Assembly: GCF_004331345.1 (NCBI RefSeq)
Contig: NZ_SJJZ01000004.1
Span: forward strand, 186,001 to 250,000
Source of the DNA: Kribbella soli
Lineage (GTDB): Bacteria; Actinomycetota; Actinomycetes; Propionibacteriales; Kribbellaceae
Length of the DNA: 64,000 nt
Reading direction: 5' to 3'
The notes under the pieces were generated by a model. That model ran no database searches and had not been told where the DNA came from. It worked only from the letters and a program-made list of their open reading frames with translations. Shown one piece after another: positions 35,323 to 44,530 of the stretch (positions are counted from its first letter, which is position 1; every line of letters starts with the position of its first letter). Made by a program: the position numbers and the translations under genes.

Positions 35323-36132
35323 ATGTGCAGCACCTGCGGATGTGGAGGCGAGGACGCCACCACCCGCGTCACCCTGGTCGAAGGCCCCGAGCAGGCCCAA
35401 CCCCACGGCCACGCGCACCTGCACGACCACCCGCACGATCACGACCATGCGCACGACCACGACCACGCGACCCGGACCGTGCTGCTCGAGCAGGACATCC
35501 TCGCGAAGAACGACCTGCTCGCCGCCGCCACCCGGCACCGGCTGGCCGAGCGTTCCATCACCGCGATCAACCTGATGAGCTCCCCCGGCTCCGGCAAGAC
35601 CACGCTGCTCGAGCGCACCATCACCGATATCGGCGACCGCCGCGAAACCCTCGTCATCGAAGGCGACCAGGAGACCTGGCTGGACGCCCAGCGGATCCGG
35701 GCGACCGGCCGGAAGGTCGTGCAGATCAACACCGGCGCCGGCTGTCACCTGGACGCGGAGATGCTCGGCCGCGGCCTGACCGAGCTCGACCCGCCCGACG
35801 GCTCACTGGTCTTCGTCGAGAACGTCGGCAACCTGGTGTGCCCGGCCCTGTTCGACCTCGGCGAGTCGGCCCGGGTGGTGATCATCTCGGTCACCGAGGG
35901 CGCGGACAAACCGGCGAAGTACCCGTACATGTTCCGCACCGCCGACCTCGTCCTGCTGAACAAGGTCGACCTGCTCCCGTACGTCGACTTCGACGTCGAC
36001 CTGTGCCTGGACCTGATCCATCGCCTGCAGCCGGACGTCGAGATGCTGCCCGTCTCCGCGACCCGCGGCGACGGCCTCGACGCCTGGCACGAGTGGCTCG
36101 CTAACAGATCCGCGGCAACTGTTCTCCAATAG
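35323..36132 (+). CDS. hypB: Hydrogenase nickel incorporation GTPase HypB
   Basis: The 269-residue protein has an N-terminal CSTCGC metal site, a His-rich stretch (about 28-49, alternating His and Asp), and a GTPase domain. That domain has P-loop SSPGSGKT, GCHLDAEML and LLNKVDLLPY. The His-rich part can store nickel. GTP hydrolysis drives nickel delivery to HypA and the apo-hydrogenase. The 3-prime end overlaps the convergent hypE by 32 bp, an unusually long overlap that could allow antisense interference. A full-length, intact gene. Confidence 0.95.
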   Translation: MCSTCGCGGEDATTRVTLVEGPEQAQPHGHAHLHDHPHDHDHAHDHDHATRTVLLEQDILAKNDLLAAATRHRLAERSITAINLMSSPGSGKTTLLERTITDIGDRRETLVIEGDQETWLDAQRIRATGRKVVQINTGAGCHLDAEMLGRGLTELDPPDGSLVFVENVGNLVCPALFDLGESARVVIISVTEGADKPAKYPYMFRTADLVLLNKVDLLPYVDFDVDLCLDLIHRLQPDVEMLPVSATRGDGLDAWHEWLANRSAATVLQ

Positions 36133-37192
36133 GCGTATCCACCACCCGCGTCGCACCGAACGCCGTCTTCGTCACGACCATCCCGGGATGGGCCTCGACG
36201 CACTCGCCGATGATCGCCGCGTCCGCGCCGAGCGGATGCGCCCGCATCGCTGCGAGTACGGCGTCCGCGTCGTCGCGGGCCACGATCGCGAGCAGCTTGC
36301 CCTCGTTGGCGACGTACAGCGGATCGAGTCCGAGGAACGAGCAGGCGTTGGCGACCGCTTCGGGCACCGGCAGCTTGCTCTCGGTCAGCTCGACGCCCAC
36401 CCCGGCCGCCTTGGCGATCTCGTTCAGCGAGGTCGCGACACCACCCCGGGTCGGGTCGCGCAGCGTGTGCAGGTCGAGGCAGACGTCGAGCATCGCCGCG
36501 ACCAGGCCGTTCAGCGGCGCGCAGTCACTGACCACCTCGGTGCCGAACGAGATGCCCTCGCGCACGCTCATGATCGCGATCCCGTGCACCCCGATCTGAC
36601 CGCTGACGATGACGACGTCCCCCGGAGCCGCCCGCTGCGGACGGATGTCGACCCCGGCCGGGACCAGCCCGACGCCGGCCGTGTTGATGTAGACGCCGTC
36701 CCCGTGACCGGCGTCGACGACCTTGGTGTCGCCGGTCGCGATCGTCACCCCGGCCTGCCGCGCCGCCTCGCCCAGGTCCGCCGCGATCCGGGCGACCACG
36801 GACAGCTCGACGCCTTCCTCGAGGATGAACCCGCAGGACAGGTACGCCGCTTGCGCGCCGCTCATCGCGAGGTCGTTGACCGTGCCGTTCACGGCCAGGT
36901 GCCCGATGCTGCCGCCCGGGAAGAACAACGGCTGCACCACGAACGAGTCGGTCGAGAACGCGAGCTTGGCCTCGCCGAGCGTGAACACGGCCGAGTCCGT
37001 CAGTCCGCCGAGGACCGGGTTGGCGAACGCGGGCACGAAGAGGTGCTCGATCAGCTCACCTGACATCTGTCCGCCGCCCCCGTGGCCCATCACGATGTTC
37101 GGGTGATCGCGCAACGGCAGCGGACAGACCCATCCGTCGAAGTTCGGCGGATCGGGCACGGAGGGATCCGGCAACATGACTTGCTCAGCCAC
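36101..37192 (-). CDS. hypE: Hydrogenase maturation protein HypE
   Basis: The 363-residue PurM-like ATPase has GHGGGGQMSGELIEH near the N-terminus, LRDPTRGGVATSLNEIA in the middle, and the C-terminal PRIC. The final Cys of PRIC carries the thiocyanate made from HypF carbamoyl, giving the cyanide ligands of the NiFe site. The GTG at 37192 overlaps the hypD stop by 8 bp. Last gene of the regulator-hypF-hypC-hypD-hypE strand. All key residues are present. Confidence 0.95.
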   Translation of the reverse strand: MAEQVMLPDPSVPDPPNFDGWVCPLPLRDHPNIVMGHGGGGQMSGELIEHLFVPAFANPVLGGLTDSAVFTLGEAKLAFSTDSFVVQPLFFPGGSIGHLAVNGTVNDLAMSGAQAAYLSCGFILEEGVELSVVARIAADLGEAARQAGVTIATGDTKVVDAGHGDGVYINTAGVGLVPAGVDIRPQRAAPGDVVIVSGQIGVHGIAIMSVREGISFGTEVVSDCAPLNGLVAAMLDVCLDLHTLRDPTRGGVATSLNEIAKAAGVGVELTESKLPVPEAVANACSFLGLDPLYVANEGKLLAIVARDDADAVLAAMRAHPLGADAAIIGECVEAHPGMVVTKTAFGATRVVDTPIGEQLPRIC

Positions 37193-38303
37193 CGGTCGTC
37201 ACCACCTCGGCAGGCTGCTCCAGCCGGCGGTAGAGGTAGTACGCCGCACAGGCGCCCTCACTCGACACCATCGTGGCCCCGAGCGGGTTGCGCGGCGTAC
37301 AGAGCGTTCCGAACGCCGAGCACTCGTGCGGTTTGATGAGGCCCTGCAGGACCTCACCGCTGCGGCACACGGTCGACTCCTCGGTGACGATGTCGCGCAC
37401 CTGGAAGCGGTACTCCGCGTCGTACTCGCGGTACCGCTCGGACAGTCGCCAGCCGCTCTGCGGGATCATCCCGATCCCCCGCCAGGACCGGTCGGTCGTC
37501 TCGAACACGTCGGCCAGCATCGCCTTCGCGGCCGGGTTGCCCTCGTCCTGGACGGCCCGCCGGTACGCGTTCTCGACCACGTGCTCGCCCTTCTCGAGCT
37601 GACTGACCGTGCGCAGGATGCCGGCCAGGATGTCGAGCGGTTCGAACCCGGTGACCACGATCGGTACGCCGTACTTCTCGGCCAGCTCGGGGTACTCCGA
37701 CGTACCCATCACGCTGCACACGTGGCCGGCGGCGAGGAAGCCCTGGACCCGGCAGCTGGGCGACTGCATGATCGCCTCGATCGCGGGCGGCACCCGGACG
37801 TGGGAGACCAGCAGGCTGAAGTTCGGGATGCCGAGCTTCTTGGCCTGGTAGACGGTCATCGCGTTCGGCGGGGCCGTGGTCTCGAAGCCGATGCCGAAGA
37901 AGACGACCTCCTTGTCCGGGTTCTGCTGCGCCACCCGGAGCGCGTCGAGCGGCGAGTAGACGACCCGGACGTCACCGCCCTCGCTCTTGATCCGGAACAG
38001 GTCGCGGCCGCTGCCGGGCACCCGCAGCATGTCGCCGAACGAGCAGAAGATCACGCCGGGCTGGGCGGCGATCTCGAGTGCCTTGTCGATGATCTCCAGC
38101 GGGGTGACGCAGACCGGGCAGCCCGGGCCGTGGATCATCTCGACGCCGTCCGGCAGGAGCTGGTCGATGCCGTGCCGGACGATCGTGTGCGTCTGCCCGC
38201 CGCAGACCTCCATCATCGCCCACGGTTTCGTCACCGTGGCGTGGATCTGCTCGACCAGCTTGCCGGCCAGCACCGGATCGCTGAACTCCTCGAGGTACTT
38301 CAT
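37185..38303 (-). CDS. hypD: Hydrogenase maturation protein HypD
   Basis: The 372-residue iron-sulfur scaffold has CGGQTHTI, GPGCPVCVTP and the C-terminal [4Fe-4S] cysteines in CRSGEVLQGL, PHECSAFG and LCTPRNPLG. With HypC it assembles the Fe(CN)2CO unit. The ATG at 38303 overlaps the hypC stop (ATGA). Normal length and no missing motif. Confidence 0.95.
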   Translation of the reverse strand: MKYLEEFSDPVLAGKLVEQIHATVTKPWAMMEVCGGQTHTIVRHGIDQLLPDGVEMIHGPGCPVCVTPLEIIDKALEIAAQPGVIFCSFGDMLRVPGSGRDLFRIKSEGGDVRVVYSPLDALRVAQQNPDKEVVFFGIGFETTAPPNAMTVYQAKKLGIPNFSLLVSHVRVPPAIEAIMQSPSCRVQGFLAAGHVCSVMGTSEYPELAEKYGVPIVVTGFEPLDILAGILRTVSQLEKGEHVVENAYRRAVQDEGNPAAKAMLADVFETTDRSWRGIGMIPQSGWRLSERYREYDAEYRFQVRDIVTEESTVCRSGEVLQGLIKPHECSAFGTLCTPRNPLGATMVSSEGACAAYYLYRRLEQPAEVVTTGG

Positions 38304-38629
38304 TGCGCCTCCCTAGAATTCGACTCAGCCCAATCGGTGCCGGGCGGGCGGCGTTCGCCGGCCTGCCGGGCGGCCAGTCCCCACTGGTCGCCGAACTCCT
38401 CTTCGAGCGCCCCGAGCTTGCGGTAGAGCTCCAGCGACTGCATCGCCGACTCCTCGTCGAGTCGCTGCAACGCGAACCCGACGTGCACGATGGTGTACTC
38501 ACCCACCTGCAGATCCGGAAGGTACTCCAGGCAGACGTCCTTCAGCACGCCGCCGAAATCCACCTGGCCCATCCGGGTCCCGTCCTCCTCCCGGATCTCC
38601 ACGACCTTGCCCGGTACGGCTAGACACAT
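38300..38629 (-). CDS. hypC: Hydrogenase maturation chaperone HypC (copy 1)
   Basis: The 109-residue protein begins MCLAVPGKVVEI; the Cys2 exposed after Met removal binds the Fe unit. It has an extra C-terminal tail of about 30 residues (FGDQWGLAARQAGERRPP) beyond the usual 75-80. Start ATG 38629 with GGGAGG upstream on the minus strand; it overlaps the hypF stop by 10 bp. A second, shorter HypC is encoded at 48428. Two HypC proteins may divide work between HypD and the large subunit. Confidence 0.93.
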   Translation of the reverse strand: MCLAVPGKVVEIREEDGTRMGQVDFGGVLKDVCLEYLPDLQVGEYTIVHVGFALQRLDEESAMQSLELYRKLGALEEEFGDQWGLAARQAGERRPPGTDWAESNSREAQ

Positions 38630-40917
38630 GATGTTTCCCTCCCTGGAAGACGCGCCGCGACGGCCAGCTGACCGAGGGCTAGTCCGGCGTCCGTCGGCGG
38701 CACCCGGCGATGCCGCAACACGGTGAACCCGGCCCCGGTCAACGCCCTGGTAGTTGCCGACAGCAACACACTGTTGACGAACACGCCGCCGGACAGGGCG
38801 ACCGTGGTCAGTCCGTGGGCGGCGCGGACCCGCTCGGCCAGCGTCACCATCAGTTCGGCCAGGCTCTGGTGGAACCGGGCACTCACGACACCCGGTTCCA
38901 CGCCGGCCAGGACGTCGTACACCACGCCGGCCAGCACCGGCGCCGGATCGATCTCCTCCCCTGTGACCGCGAACTCGTAACCGCCGAGCCGTCGATCTGA
39001 CGAGACCAGTCCTTCCAGCTCGATCGCGGCCTGCGCTTCGTACCCGGCCCGGTGACAGACCCCGGTCAGCGACGAGACCGCGTCGAACAACCTGCCCATG
39101 CTCGACGTCGGAGCACAGGCGATGTCCTTGTCCAGTTGGGTTCTGAGCAGTTCCAGCTCCGGCCCGCCGCACGCCTGCACGGACGGCAGCCGCGGCGCCC
39201 ACGGAAGACCGGCGGCGCGCAGGTGCGACAACGCCATCCGGCACGGATTACGGACGCCCGCGTCGCCGCCGGGCAACGGCACGTACTTGAGGTGTGCGTA
39301 CCGCTCGTACCCGTCGTAGGAGGCGAGCAGCACCTCGCCGCCCCACACCGCGCCGTCGTCGCCGTACCCGGTCCCGTCGAAGGCGAACCCGATCACCCGG
39401 CCCTGACAGCGGTGCTCGGCCATCACCGCGGCAAGGTGCGCGTGGTGATGCTGTACGCCGACCACCGGCCGCCCGGCCGCGTTCAGCTGAGCCCACTGCC
39501 GCGACCGGTACGACGGATGCTTGTCAGTCACGAGCACCTCGGGCCGAACTCCGGTCAACTGCTCGAGGTGCCGCTCGGCCCGCTCGAAGGCCTGCAGCGT
39601 CGCAAGATCGTCCATGTCCCCGACATGCGCCGAAAGCCACGCGTAGTGCCCGTCGCCGAGACAGAACGTGTTCTTCAGGTCCCCGCCCACCGCCAGCGCG
39701 GGCCGGACCGGGACGGGCAGGTCGATCGGGAACGGCGCATACCCGCGAGACCGCCGTACCGGCAGCTCAGTACCGGCCACGATCCGTACGACGGAGTCGT
39801 CGCAGGGCACGTGGATCGGGCGATCGTGCCCGAGCCACGCGTCGGCCAGACCGGCCAGCCGCGTCAGAGCCTCGTCGTCGGCGGTGACGATCGGCTCACC
39901 GGACAGGTTGCCGCTCGTCATCACCAGCACACACGGGCCCGGTTGGTCGAACAGCAACTGATGCACCGGCGTGTACGGCAGCATCACCCCGAGGTCGGGG
40001 TTGCCGGGGGCAACGGCTTCGGCGACGGCCGCACCAGGCTTGCGCCGGACCAGCACGATCGGGTGCCGGCTGTCGGTGAGCAGTTGCTCATCGGCGGCGT
40101 CGACCGTGGCGATCCGCCGGGCCGTGTCCAGATCGGCGGCCATCACCGCGAACGGTTTGTCCCCACGATCCTTGCGCTTCCGCAGGGTGCTCACCACGGC
40201 CTGGTCGCCGGCGTCGCAGACCAGATGGAAGCCGCCGAGCCCTTTCACCGCGAGGATCGCACCGTCGATCAGCAGCGCGTGCGCGGCCGCGAGCGCGGCC
40301 TCGCCGTACGCCGTCTCGACGCCGGCCTGGACCAACTGCAGCCGCGGACCACACGCGGGGCAGGCGATCGGCTGGGCGTGGAACCTACGGTCGGCCGGAT
40401 CGGCGTACTCGCGGGCGCAGTCCGGGCAGAGCGGGAAGCCGGCCATCGTGGTGGCCGGCCGGTCGTAGGGCAGGCCGGTGATGATCGTGAAGCGCGGACC
40501 GCAGTTGGTGCAGCTGATGAACGGATGCCGATAGCGCCGGTCGGACGGATCGGCGAACTCGGCCAGGCAGTCGGCGCACGTCGCCACATCCGGCGAGACC
40601 AGCGTCCGGCCCGATCCGGCCGTCGAGGCCTGGATGACGAACTCGGTCCCTCCCACCGTCGGCAGCGACTGCAGCGTCACGGTCGCGACCATTGCCAGCG
40701 GTGGGGCGTCCGTGCGGACGCGGTCGCCGAACGCGGCCACCGCGGCCGCCGGTCCCTCGACCTCGGCGACGACGCCGGCCGCGGTGTTGCCGACCTGGCC
40801 GGAAAGCCCGAGTTCGCGCGCCAGCGAGTACACGAACGGGCGGAACCCGACGCCCTGAACGACGCCGGTGACCAGCGCCCGGTTACGCACACGTTCCGGT
40901 TCGTTCGTAATGCTCAC
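38620..40917 (-). CDS. hypF: Carbamoyltransferase HypF
   Basis: The 765-residue protein has an acylphosphatase domain (GVVQGVGFRPFVYSLARELG), two zinc-finger repeats (CADCLAEF, SCTNCGPRF, CPDCAREY, ACPACGPRL), a YrdC domain and a Kae1-like domain with HHHAHLAAVMAEH. It makes the carbamoyl group that HypE turns into cyanide. The start is taken as GTG 40917, about 18 residues before the acylphosphatase motif; a GTG at 40890 is possible. It sits 80 bp after the stop of the HTH regulator, so one transcript is likely. Confidence 0.95.
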   Translation of the reverse strand: MSITNEPERVRNRALVTGVVQGVGFRPFVYSLARELGLSGQVGNTAAGVVAEVEGPAAAVAAFGDRVRTDAPPLAMVATVTLQSLPTVGGTEFVIQASTAGSGRTLVSPDVATCADCLAEFADPSDRRYRHPFISCTNCGPRFTIITGLPYDRPATTMAGFPLCPDCAREYADPADRRFHAQPIACPACGPRLQLVQAGVETAYGEAALAAAHALLIDGAILAVKGLGGFHLVCDAGDQAVVSTLRKRKDRGDKPFAVMAADLDTARRIATVDAADEQLLTDSRHPIVLVRRKPGAAVAEAVAPGNPDLGVMLPYTPVHQLLFDQPGPCVLVMTSGNLSGEPIVTADDEALTRLAGLADAWLGHDRPIHVPCDDSVVRIVAGTELPVRRSRGYAPFPIDLPVPVRPALAVGGDLKNTFCLGDGHYAWLSAHVGDMDDLATLQAFERAERHLEQLTGVRPEVLVTDKHPSYRSRQWAQLNAAGRPVVGVQHHHAHLAAVMAEHRCQGRVIGFAFDGTGYGDDGAVWGGEVLLASYDGYERYAHLKYVPLPGGDAGVRNPCRMALSHLRAAGLPWAPRLPSVQACGGPELELLRTQLDKDIACAPTSSMGRLFDAVSSLTGVCHRAGYEAQAAIELEGLVSSDRRLGGYEFAVTGEEIDPAPVLAGVVYDVLAGVEPGVVSARFHQSLAELMVTLAERVRAAHGLTTVALSGGVFVNSVLLSATTRALTGAGFTVLRHRRVPPTDAGLALGQLAVAARLPGRETSCV

Positions 40918-40998
40918 CCCGCCGGGCGAAAGAAATGGCGAATTCCGCGATCAACGGACAAATCGACCCTAAACCCGCCCAATGGCGCACGCCAGAGA

Positions 40999-41463
40999 TC
41001 ATGGACCGAAGATCTCGTGCACTCGTCGCAGGTCCCGCAACCGGGGTTCGGTGTCGCCGCGCAACCACCGGCTGATCGTCCGCACCGACACCCCGATCCG
41101 CTGCGCGGCGGCCTGCTGGGACAGACCCTGAACCCGTAGTACGCCGTTCAGCCAATCGGCGAACGGTTCCGCGGCCGGCTGCACCCGCCGGATGCCCGCA
41201 CCGTGCAGCACCTCGACCTCGACGCCGTCAGGGAAGATCCGCACGGTCACGTCGAACACCCCGTCCTTCGGCCCGGCCGCGGCCAGCAGGGCGGACGTGA
41301 TCGCCTGGTACAGCGCCTGGCGCTCCTCGACCTCGAGGGTGATCGGCTCGAGCGCCTCGCGGACGAACTGCTCGGCGTCCGGCAACGATCCCGGCCTGGC
41401 CGGGAAGCTGTGCGACGCCACGACCACGGGCGAGACGAACACCTCGCGATCGGGATCGTCCAT
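40999..41463 (-). CDS. HTH transcriptional regulator, hydrogenase-linked
   Basis: The 154-residue protein has an N-terminal domain of unknown fold (about 1-95) and a C-terminal helix-turn-helix (LSQQAAAQRIGVSVRTISRW, then LRGDTEPRLRDL). It heads the hypFCDE strand and faces the structural operon across 177 bp that contain a 16-bp palindrome and another inverted repeat. It is the obvious candidate regulator of the hydrogenase. The N-terminal domain is a candidate sensor, but I see no Cys or heme motif in it. Most XRE proteins have the HTH first; here it is last. Confidence 0.8.
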   Translation of the reverse strand: MDDPDREVFVSPVVVASHSFPARPGSLPDAEQFVREALEPITLEVEERQALYQAITSALLAAAGPKDGVFDVTVRIFPDGVEVEVLHGAGIRRVQPAAEPFADWLNGVLRVQGLSQQAAAQRIGVSVRTISRWLRGDTEPRLRDLRRVHEIFGP

Positions 41464-41515
41464 TGCACGAGAATACGGTGCGACACTGGCAAAAAAGACC
41501 CTCCCGGATTGTCAT

Positions 41516-41573
41516 GGAATCCAGGATTCCCGGATTTCCGGATACCGCCATTAATTGCAGACACATGTGTCTG
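41516..41573. promoter_or_regulatory. Palindromes in the hydrogenase divergent promoter region
   Basis: GGAATCC-A-GGATTCC (41516-41530) and the perfect 16-bp palindrome CAGACACATGTGTCTG (41558-41573) lie between the regulator and the small-subunit gene. The AT-rich TTAATTG just before the second could be part of a promoter. I cannot fix -35/-10 elements. Confidence 0.6.
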
Positions 41574-41640
41574 TCGGACCGGCGAGTACCGACGTACGGT
41601 CGGAAAGGCCGGGCGATTTCCCGGCAAGGGAGGGCTGGTC

Positions 41641-42714
41641 GTGTCCACGACACTGGAGCCGGAACAGGCGCAGACCGAGACTGACGAGGGTGTCGTCCAC
41701 ATCCTCTGGATGAACGGGGGGCTCAGCTGCGACGGTGACTCGGTCGCCCTCACCGCGGCCACCCAGCCCAGCATCGAGGAGATCGTCCTCGGCGCCCTGC
41801 CCGGGCTCCCGAAGATCGCGGTGCACTGGCCGTTGATCGACTTCGAGTGCGGCCCGGAGACCGGCGCGGACAACTTCATCGCCTGGTGGCACAAGGCCGA
41901 CCGCGGTGAGCTGGAACCGTTCGTGCTGGTGGTCGAGGGCTCGATCCCGAACGAGGCGATCCACGACGGCCAGGGCTACTGGGCCGGCTTCGGCAACAAC
42001 CCGGCCACCGGGCAGCCGATGAAGACGTCCGAGTGGCTGGACCGGCTGGCGCCGAAGGCCACCGCGGTGGTCGCCGTCGGCACCTGCGCGACGTACGGCG
42101 GGATCCACGCGATGGCGGGCAACCCGACCGGTGCGATGGGGGTGCCCGACTACCTGGGCTGGAGCTGGAAGTCGAAGGCCGGCCTGCCGATCGTCTGTGT
42201 GCCAGGTTGCCCGATCCACCCCGACAACCTGTCCGAGACGCTCGTCTACCTGCTCTACCAGGTGGCCGGTCAGGCCCCGATGATCCCGCTGGACTCCGAG
42301 CTCCGACCGCAGTGGCTGTTCGGCCGCACCGTGCACGAGGGCTGCGACCGGGCCGGGTACTACGAGCAGGGCGACTTCGCCAAGGAGTACGGCTCCCCCA
42401 AGTGCCTGGTGAAGCTGGGCTGCTGGGGTCCGGTCGTGAACTGCAACGTGCCCAAGCGCGGCTGGATCAACGGCGTCGGCGGCTGCCCGAACGTCGGCGG
42501 CATCTGCATCGCCTGCACGATGCCCGGCTTCCCGGACAAGTTCATGCCGTTCATGGACGAACCGTTCGGCAGCAAGGTCTCCACCACCGCGAGCATGGTG
42601 TACGGCACCGTGATCCGCAGGTTGCGCAAGTACACCCTGAACCAGAACAACAAGGAACCCAAGTGGCGGCACAAGGGCTCCGAGCTCACCACCGGCTACG
42701 AGAAGGTGTGGTAG
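41641..42714 (+). CDS. hhyS: [NiFe]-hydrogenase small subunit, group 1h (actinobacterial high-affinity type)
   Basis: The 357-residue electron-transfer subunit has cluster ligands in VVAVGTCATYGG, VCVPGCPIHPDN, GCDRAGYYEQGDF, CLVKLGCWGPVVNC and CPNVGGICIACTMPGFPD. The proximal cluster motif is SCDGD (C30, D33), where most hydrogenases have CxxC. The Cys-to-Asp change matches the known 3Cys-1Asp cluster of O2-tolerant actinobacterial hydrogenases. No Tat signal is present, in line with this group. The GTG at 41641 has AAGGGAGGG 6 nt upstream. Electrons from H2 pass from here toward the respiratory chain. Confidence 0.95.
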   Translation: MSTTLEPEQAQTETDEGVVHILWMNGGLSCDGDSVALTAATQPSIEEIVLGALPGLPKIAVHWPLIDFECGPETGADNFIAWWHKADRGELEPFVLVVEGSIPNEAIHDGQGYWAGFGNNPATGQPMKTSEWLDRLAPKATAVVAVGTCATYGGIHAMAGNPTGAMGVPDYLGWSWKSKAGLPIVCVPGCPIHPDNLSETLVYLLYQVAGQAPMIPLDSELRPQWLFGRTVHEGCDRAGYYEQGDFAKEYGSPKCLVKLGCWGPVVNCNVPKRGWINGVGGCPNVGGICIACTMPGFPDKFMPFMDEPFGSKVSTTASMVYGTVIRRLRKYTLNQNNKEPKWRHKGSELTTGYEKVW

Positions 42715-42717
42715 GCC

Positions 42718-44517
42718 ATGACCGCCACCGATCCCAAACTCAGGCCTACTGACGAGAAGAGCTCCGACGTCGTCGAGATGGCCTGGGACCCGATCACCCG
42801 GATCGTCGGCAGCCTGGGCATCTACGCCAACGTGAACTTCAAGTCCAAGACGGTCGAGGAGTGCCACAGCACCTCGTCGATCTTCCGCGGCTACAGCATC
42901 TTCATGAAGGGCAAGGACCCGCGCGACGCACACTTCATCACCAGCCGGATCTGCGGGATCTGCGGCGACAACCACGCCACCTGCTCGGTCTACGCGCAGA
43001 ACATGGCGTACGGCGTCGCGCCGCCACACCTCGGCGAGTGGATCGTGAACCTCGGCGAGGCCGCGGAGTACATGTTCGACCACAACATCTTCCAGGAGAA
43101 CCTGGTCGGCGTGGACTACTGCGAGCGGATGGTCAAGGAGACCAACCCGAGCGTCCTCGAACTGGCGAACCGGACCGAGGCGCCGCACGCCGGCGACCAC
43201 GGCTACCGGACCATCGGCGACATCATGCGCTCGCTGAACCCGCTCGAGGGTGAGTTCTACCGCGAGGCACTGCACGTCAGCCGCTACACGCGCGAGATGT
43301 TCTGCCTGATGGAGGGCCGGCACGTCCACCCGTCGACGCTCTACCCCGGCGGTGTCGGCACGGTCGCGACGATCCAGCTCTTCACCGACTACCTGACCCG
43401 GTTGATGCGCTACATCGAGTTCATGAAGAAGGTCGTGCCGTTGCACGACGATCTGTTCGACTTCTTCTACGAGGCGCTGCCCGGCTACGAGCACGTCGGC
43501 GAACGGCGGGTCCTGCTCGGCTGCTGGGGCAGCCTGCAAGACCCGGCGTACTGCGACTTCACCTATCGCAACATGGAGTCCTGGGGCCGGAAGATGTTCG
43601 TCACCCCGGGAGTGATCGTCGACGGCAAGCTGGTCACCAACAGCCTGGTCGACATCAACCTCGGCCTGCGGATCCTGCTCGGCAGCTCGTACTACGACGA
43701 CTGGGTCGACGGCGCGCACGAGAAGTTCGTCGAACGCGACCCGCTCGGCAACCAGATCGACGTCCGGCACCCGTGGAACCAGCACACGTTGCCGAAACCG
43801 CAGAAGCGCGACTTCGCAGGGGCGTACAGCTGGACGATGTCGCCGCGCTGGTTCGACGGCACGGACCACCTGGCGCTCGACACCGGCGGCGGCCCGATCG
43901 CGCGCCTGTGGTCGACGGCCCTGTCCGGCCTGGTCAACACCGACTACATCCAGGCCACCGGGCACAGTGTGAAGATCCAGCTCCCCCGGACGGCGCTCAA
44001 ACCGGCCACGGAGTACGAGTGGAAGATCCCGCGGTGGAGCAACGCGCTCGAGCGGAACCGGGCCCGGACCTACTTCCAGGCCTACGCGGCCGCGCTCGCG
44101 CTGCACTTCTGCGAGAAGGCGATGGCCGAGGTCAGGGCCGGCCGGACCGACACCTGGACGCCGTTCAAGGTGCCGGACGAGGCGATCTCGTGCGGGTTCA
44201 CCGAGGCCGTGCGTGGCGTGCTCTCGCACCACATGGTGATCCGCGAGGGCAAGATCGCGAACTACCACCCGTACCCGCCGACGCCGTGGAACGGCAGCGT
44301 CCGGGACAGCTACGGGACACCGGGTCCGTACGAGGACGCCGTCCAGAACACGCCGATCTTCGAGGAGAACCCGCCGGACCGGTTCAAGGGCATCGACATC
44401 ATGCGCGCGGTGCGCAGCTTCGACCCGTGCCTGCCGTGCGGCGTGCACATGTACGTCGGCAACGGCCGGGAGAAGACCCACCTGCACTCCCCGTCCATCG
44501 CCGTGAAGCCTTACTGA
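42718..44517 (+). CDS. hhyL: [NiFe]-hydrogenase large subunit, group 1h
   Basis: The 599-residue catalytic subunit has the L1 motif RICGICGDNH (C79, C82) and L2 motif DPCLPCGVH (C571, C574), which hold the NiFe(CN)2CO site. A 22-residue C-terminal extension (from MYVGNGREK) follows the final His of L2, implying proteolytic maturation by the protease encoded at 47931. It lies 3 bp after hhyS. It oxidises H2 at the trace level found in air (family knowledge). Confidence 0.96.
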   Translation: MTATDPKLRPTDEKSSDVVEMAWDPITRIVGSLGIYANVNFKSKTVEECHSTSSIFRGYSIFMKGKDPRDAHFITSRICGICGDNHATCSVYAQNMAYGVAPPHLGEWIVNLGEAAEYMFDHNIFQENLVGVDYCERMVKETNPSVLELANRTEAPHAGDHGYRTIGDIMRSLNPLEGEFYREALHVSRYTREMFCLMEGRHVHPSTLYPGGVGTVATIQLFTDYLTRLMRYIEFMKKVVPLHDDLFDFFYEALPGYEHVGERRVLLGCWGSLQDPAYCDFTYRNMESWGRKMFVTPGVIVDGKLVTNSLVDINLGLRILLGSSYYDDWVDGAHEKFVERDPLGNQIDVRHPWNQHTLPKPQKRDFAGAYSWTMSPRWFDGTDHLALDTGGGPIARLWSTALSGLVNTDYIQATGHSVKIQLPRTALKPATEYEWKIPRWSNALERNRARTYFQAYAAALALHFCEKAMAEVRAGRTDTWTPFKVPDEAISCGFTEAVRGVLSHHMVIREGKIANYHPYPPTPWNGSVRDSYGTPGPYEDAVQNTPIFEENPPDRFKGIDIMRAVRSFDPCLPCGVHMYVGNGREKTHLHSPSIAVKPY

Positions 44518-44530
44518 CCCGGGGGATGGC

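Noticed and set aside
41641..41760. A Tat signal peptide on the hydrogenase small subunit
   Set aside because: The N-terminus is acidic and has no twin-arginine motif, which fits group 1h.
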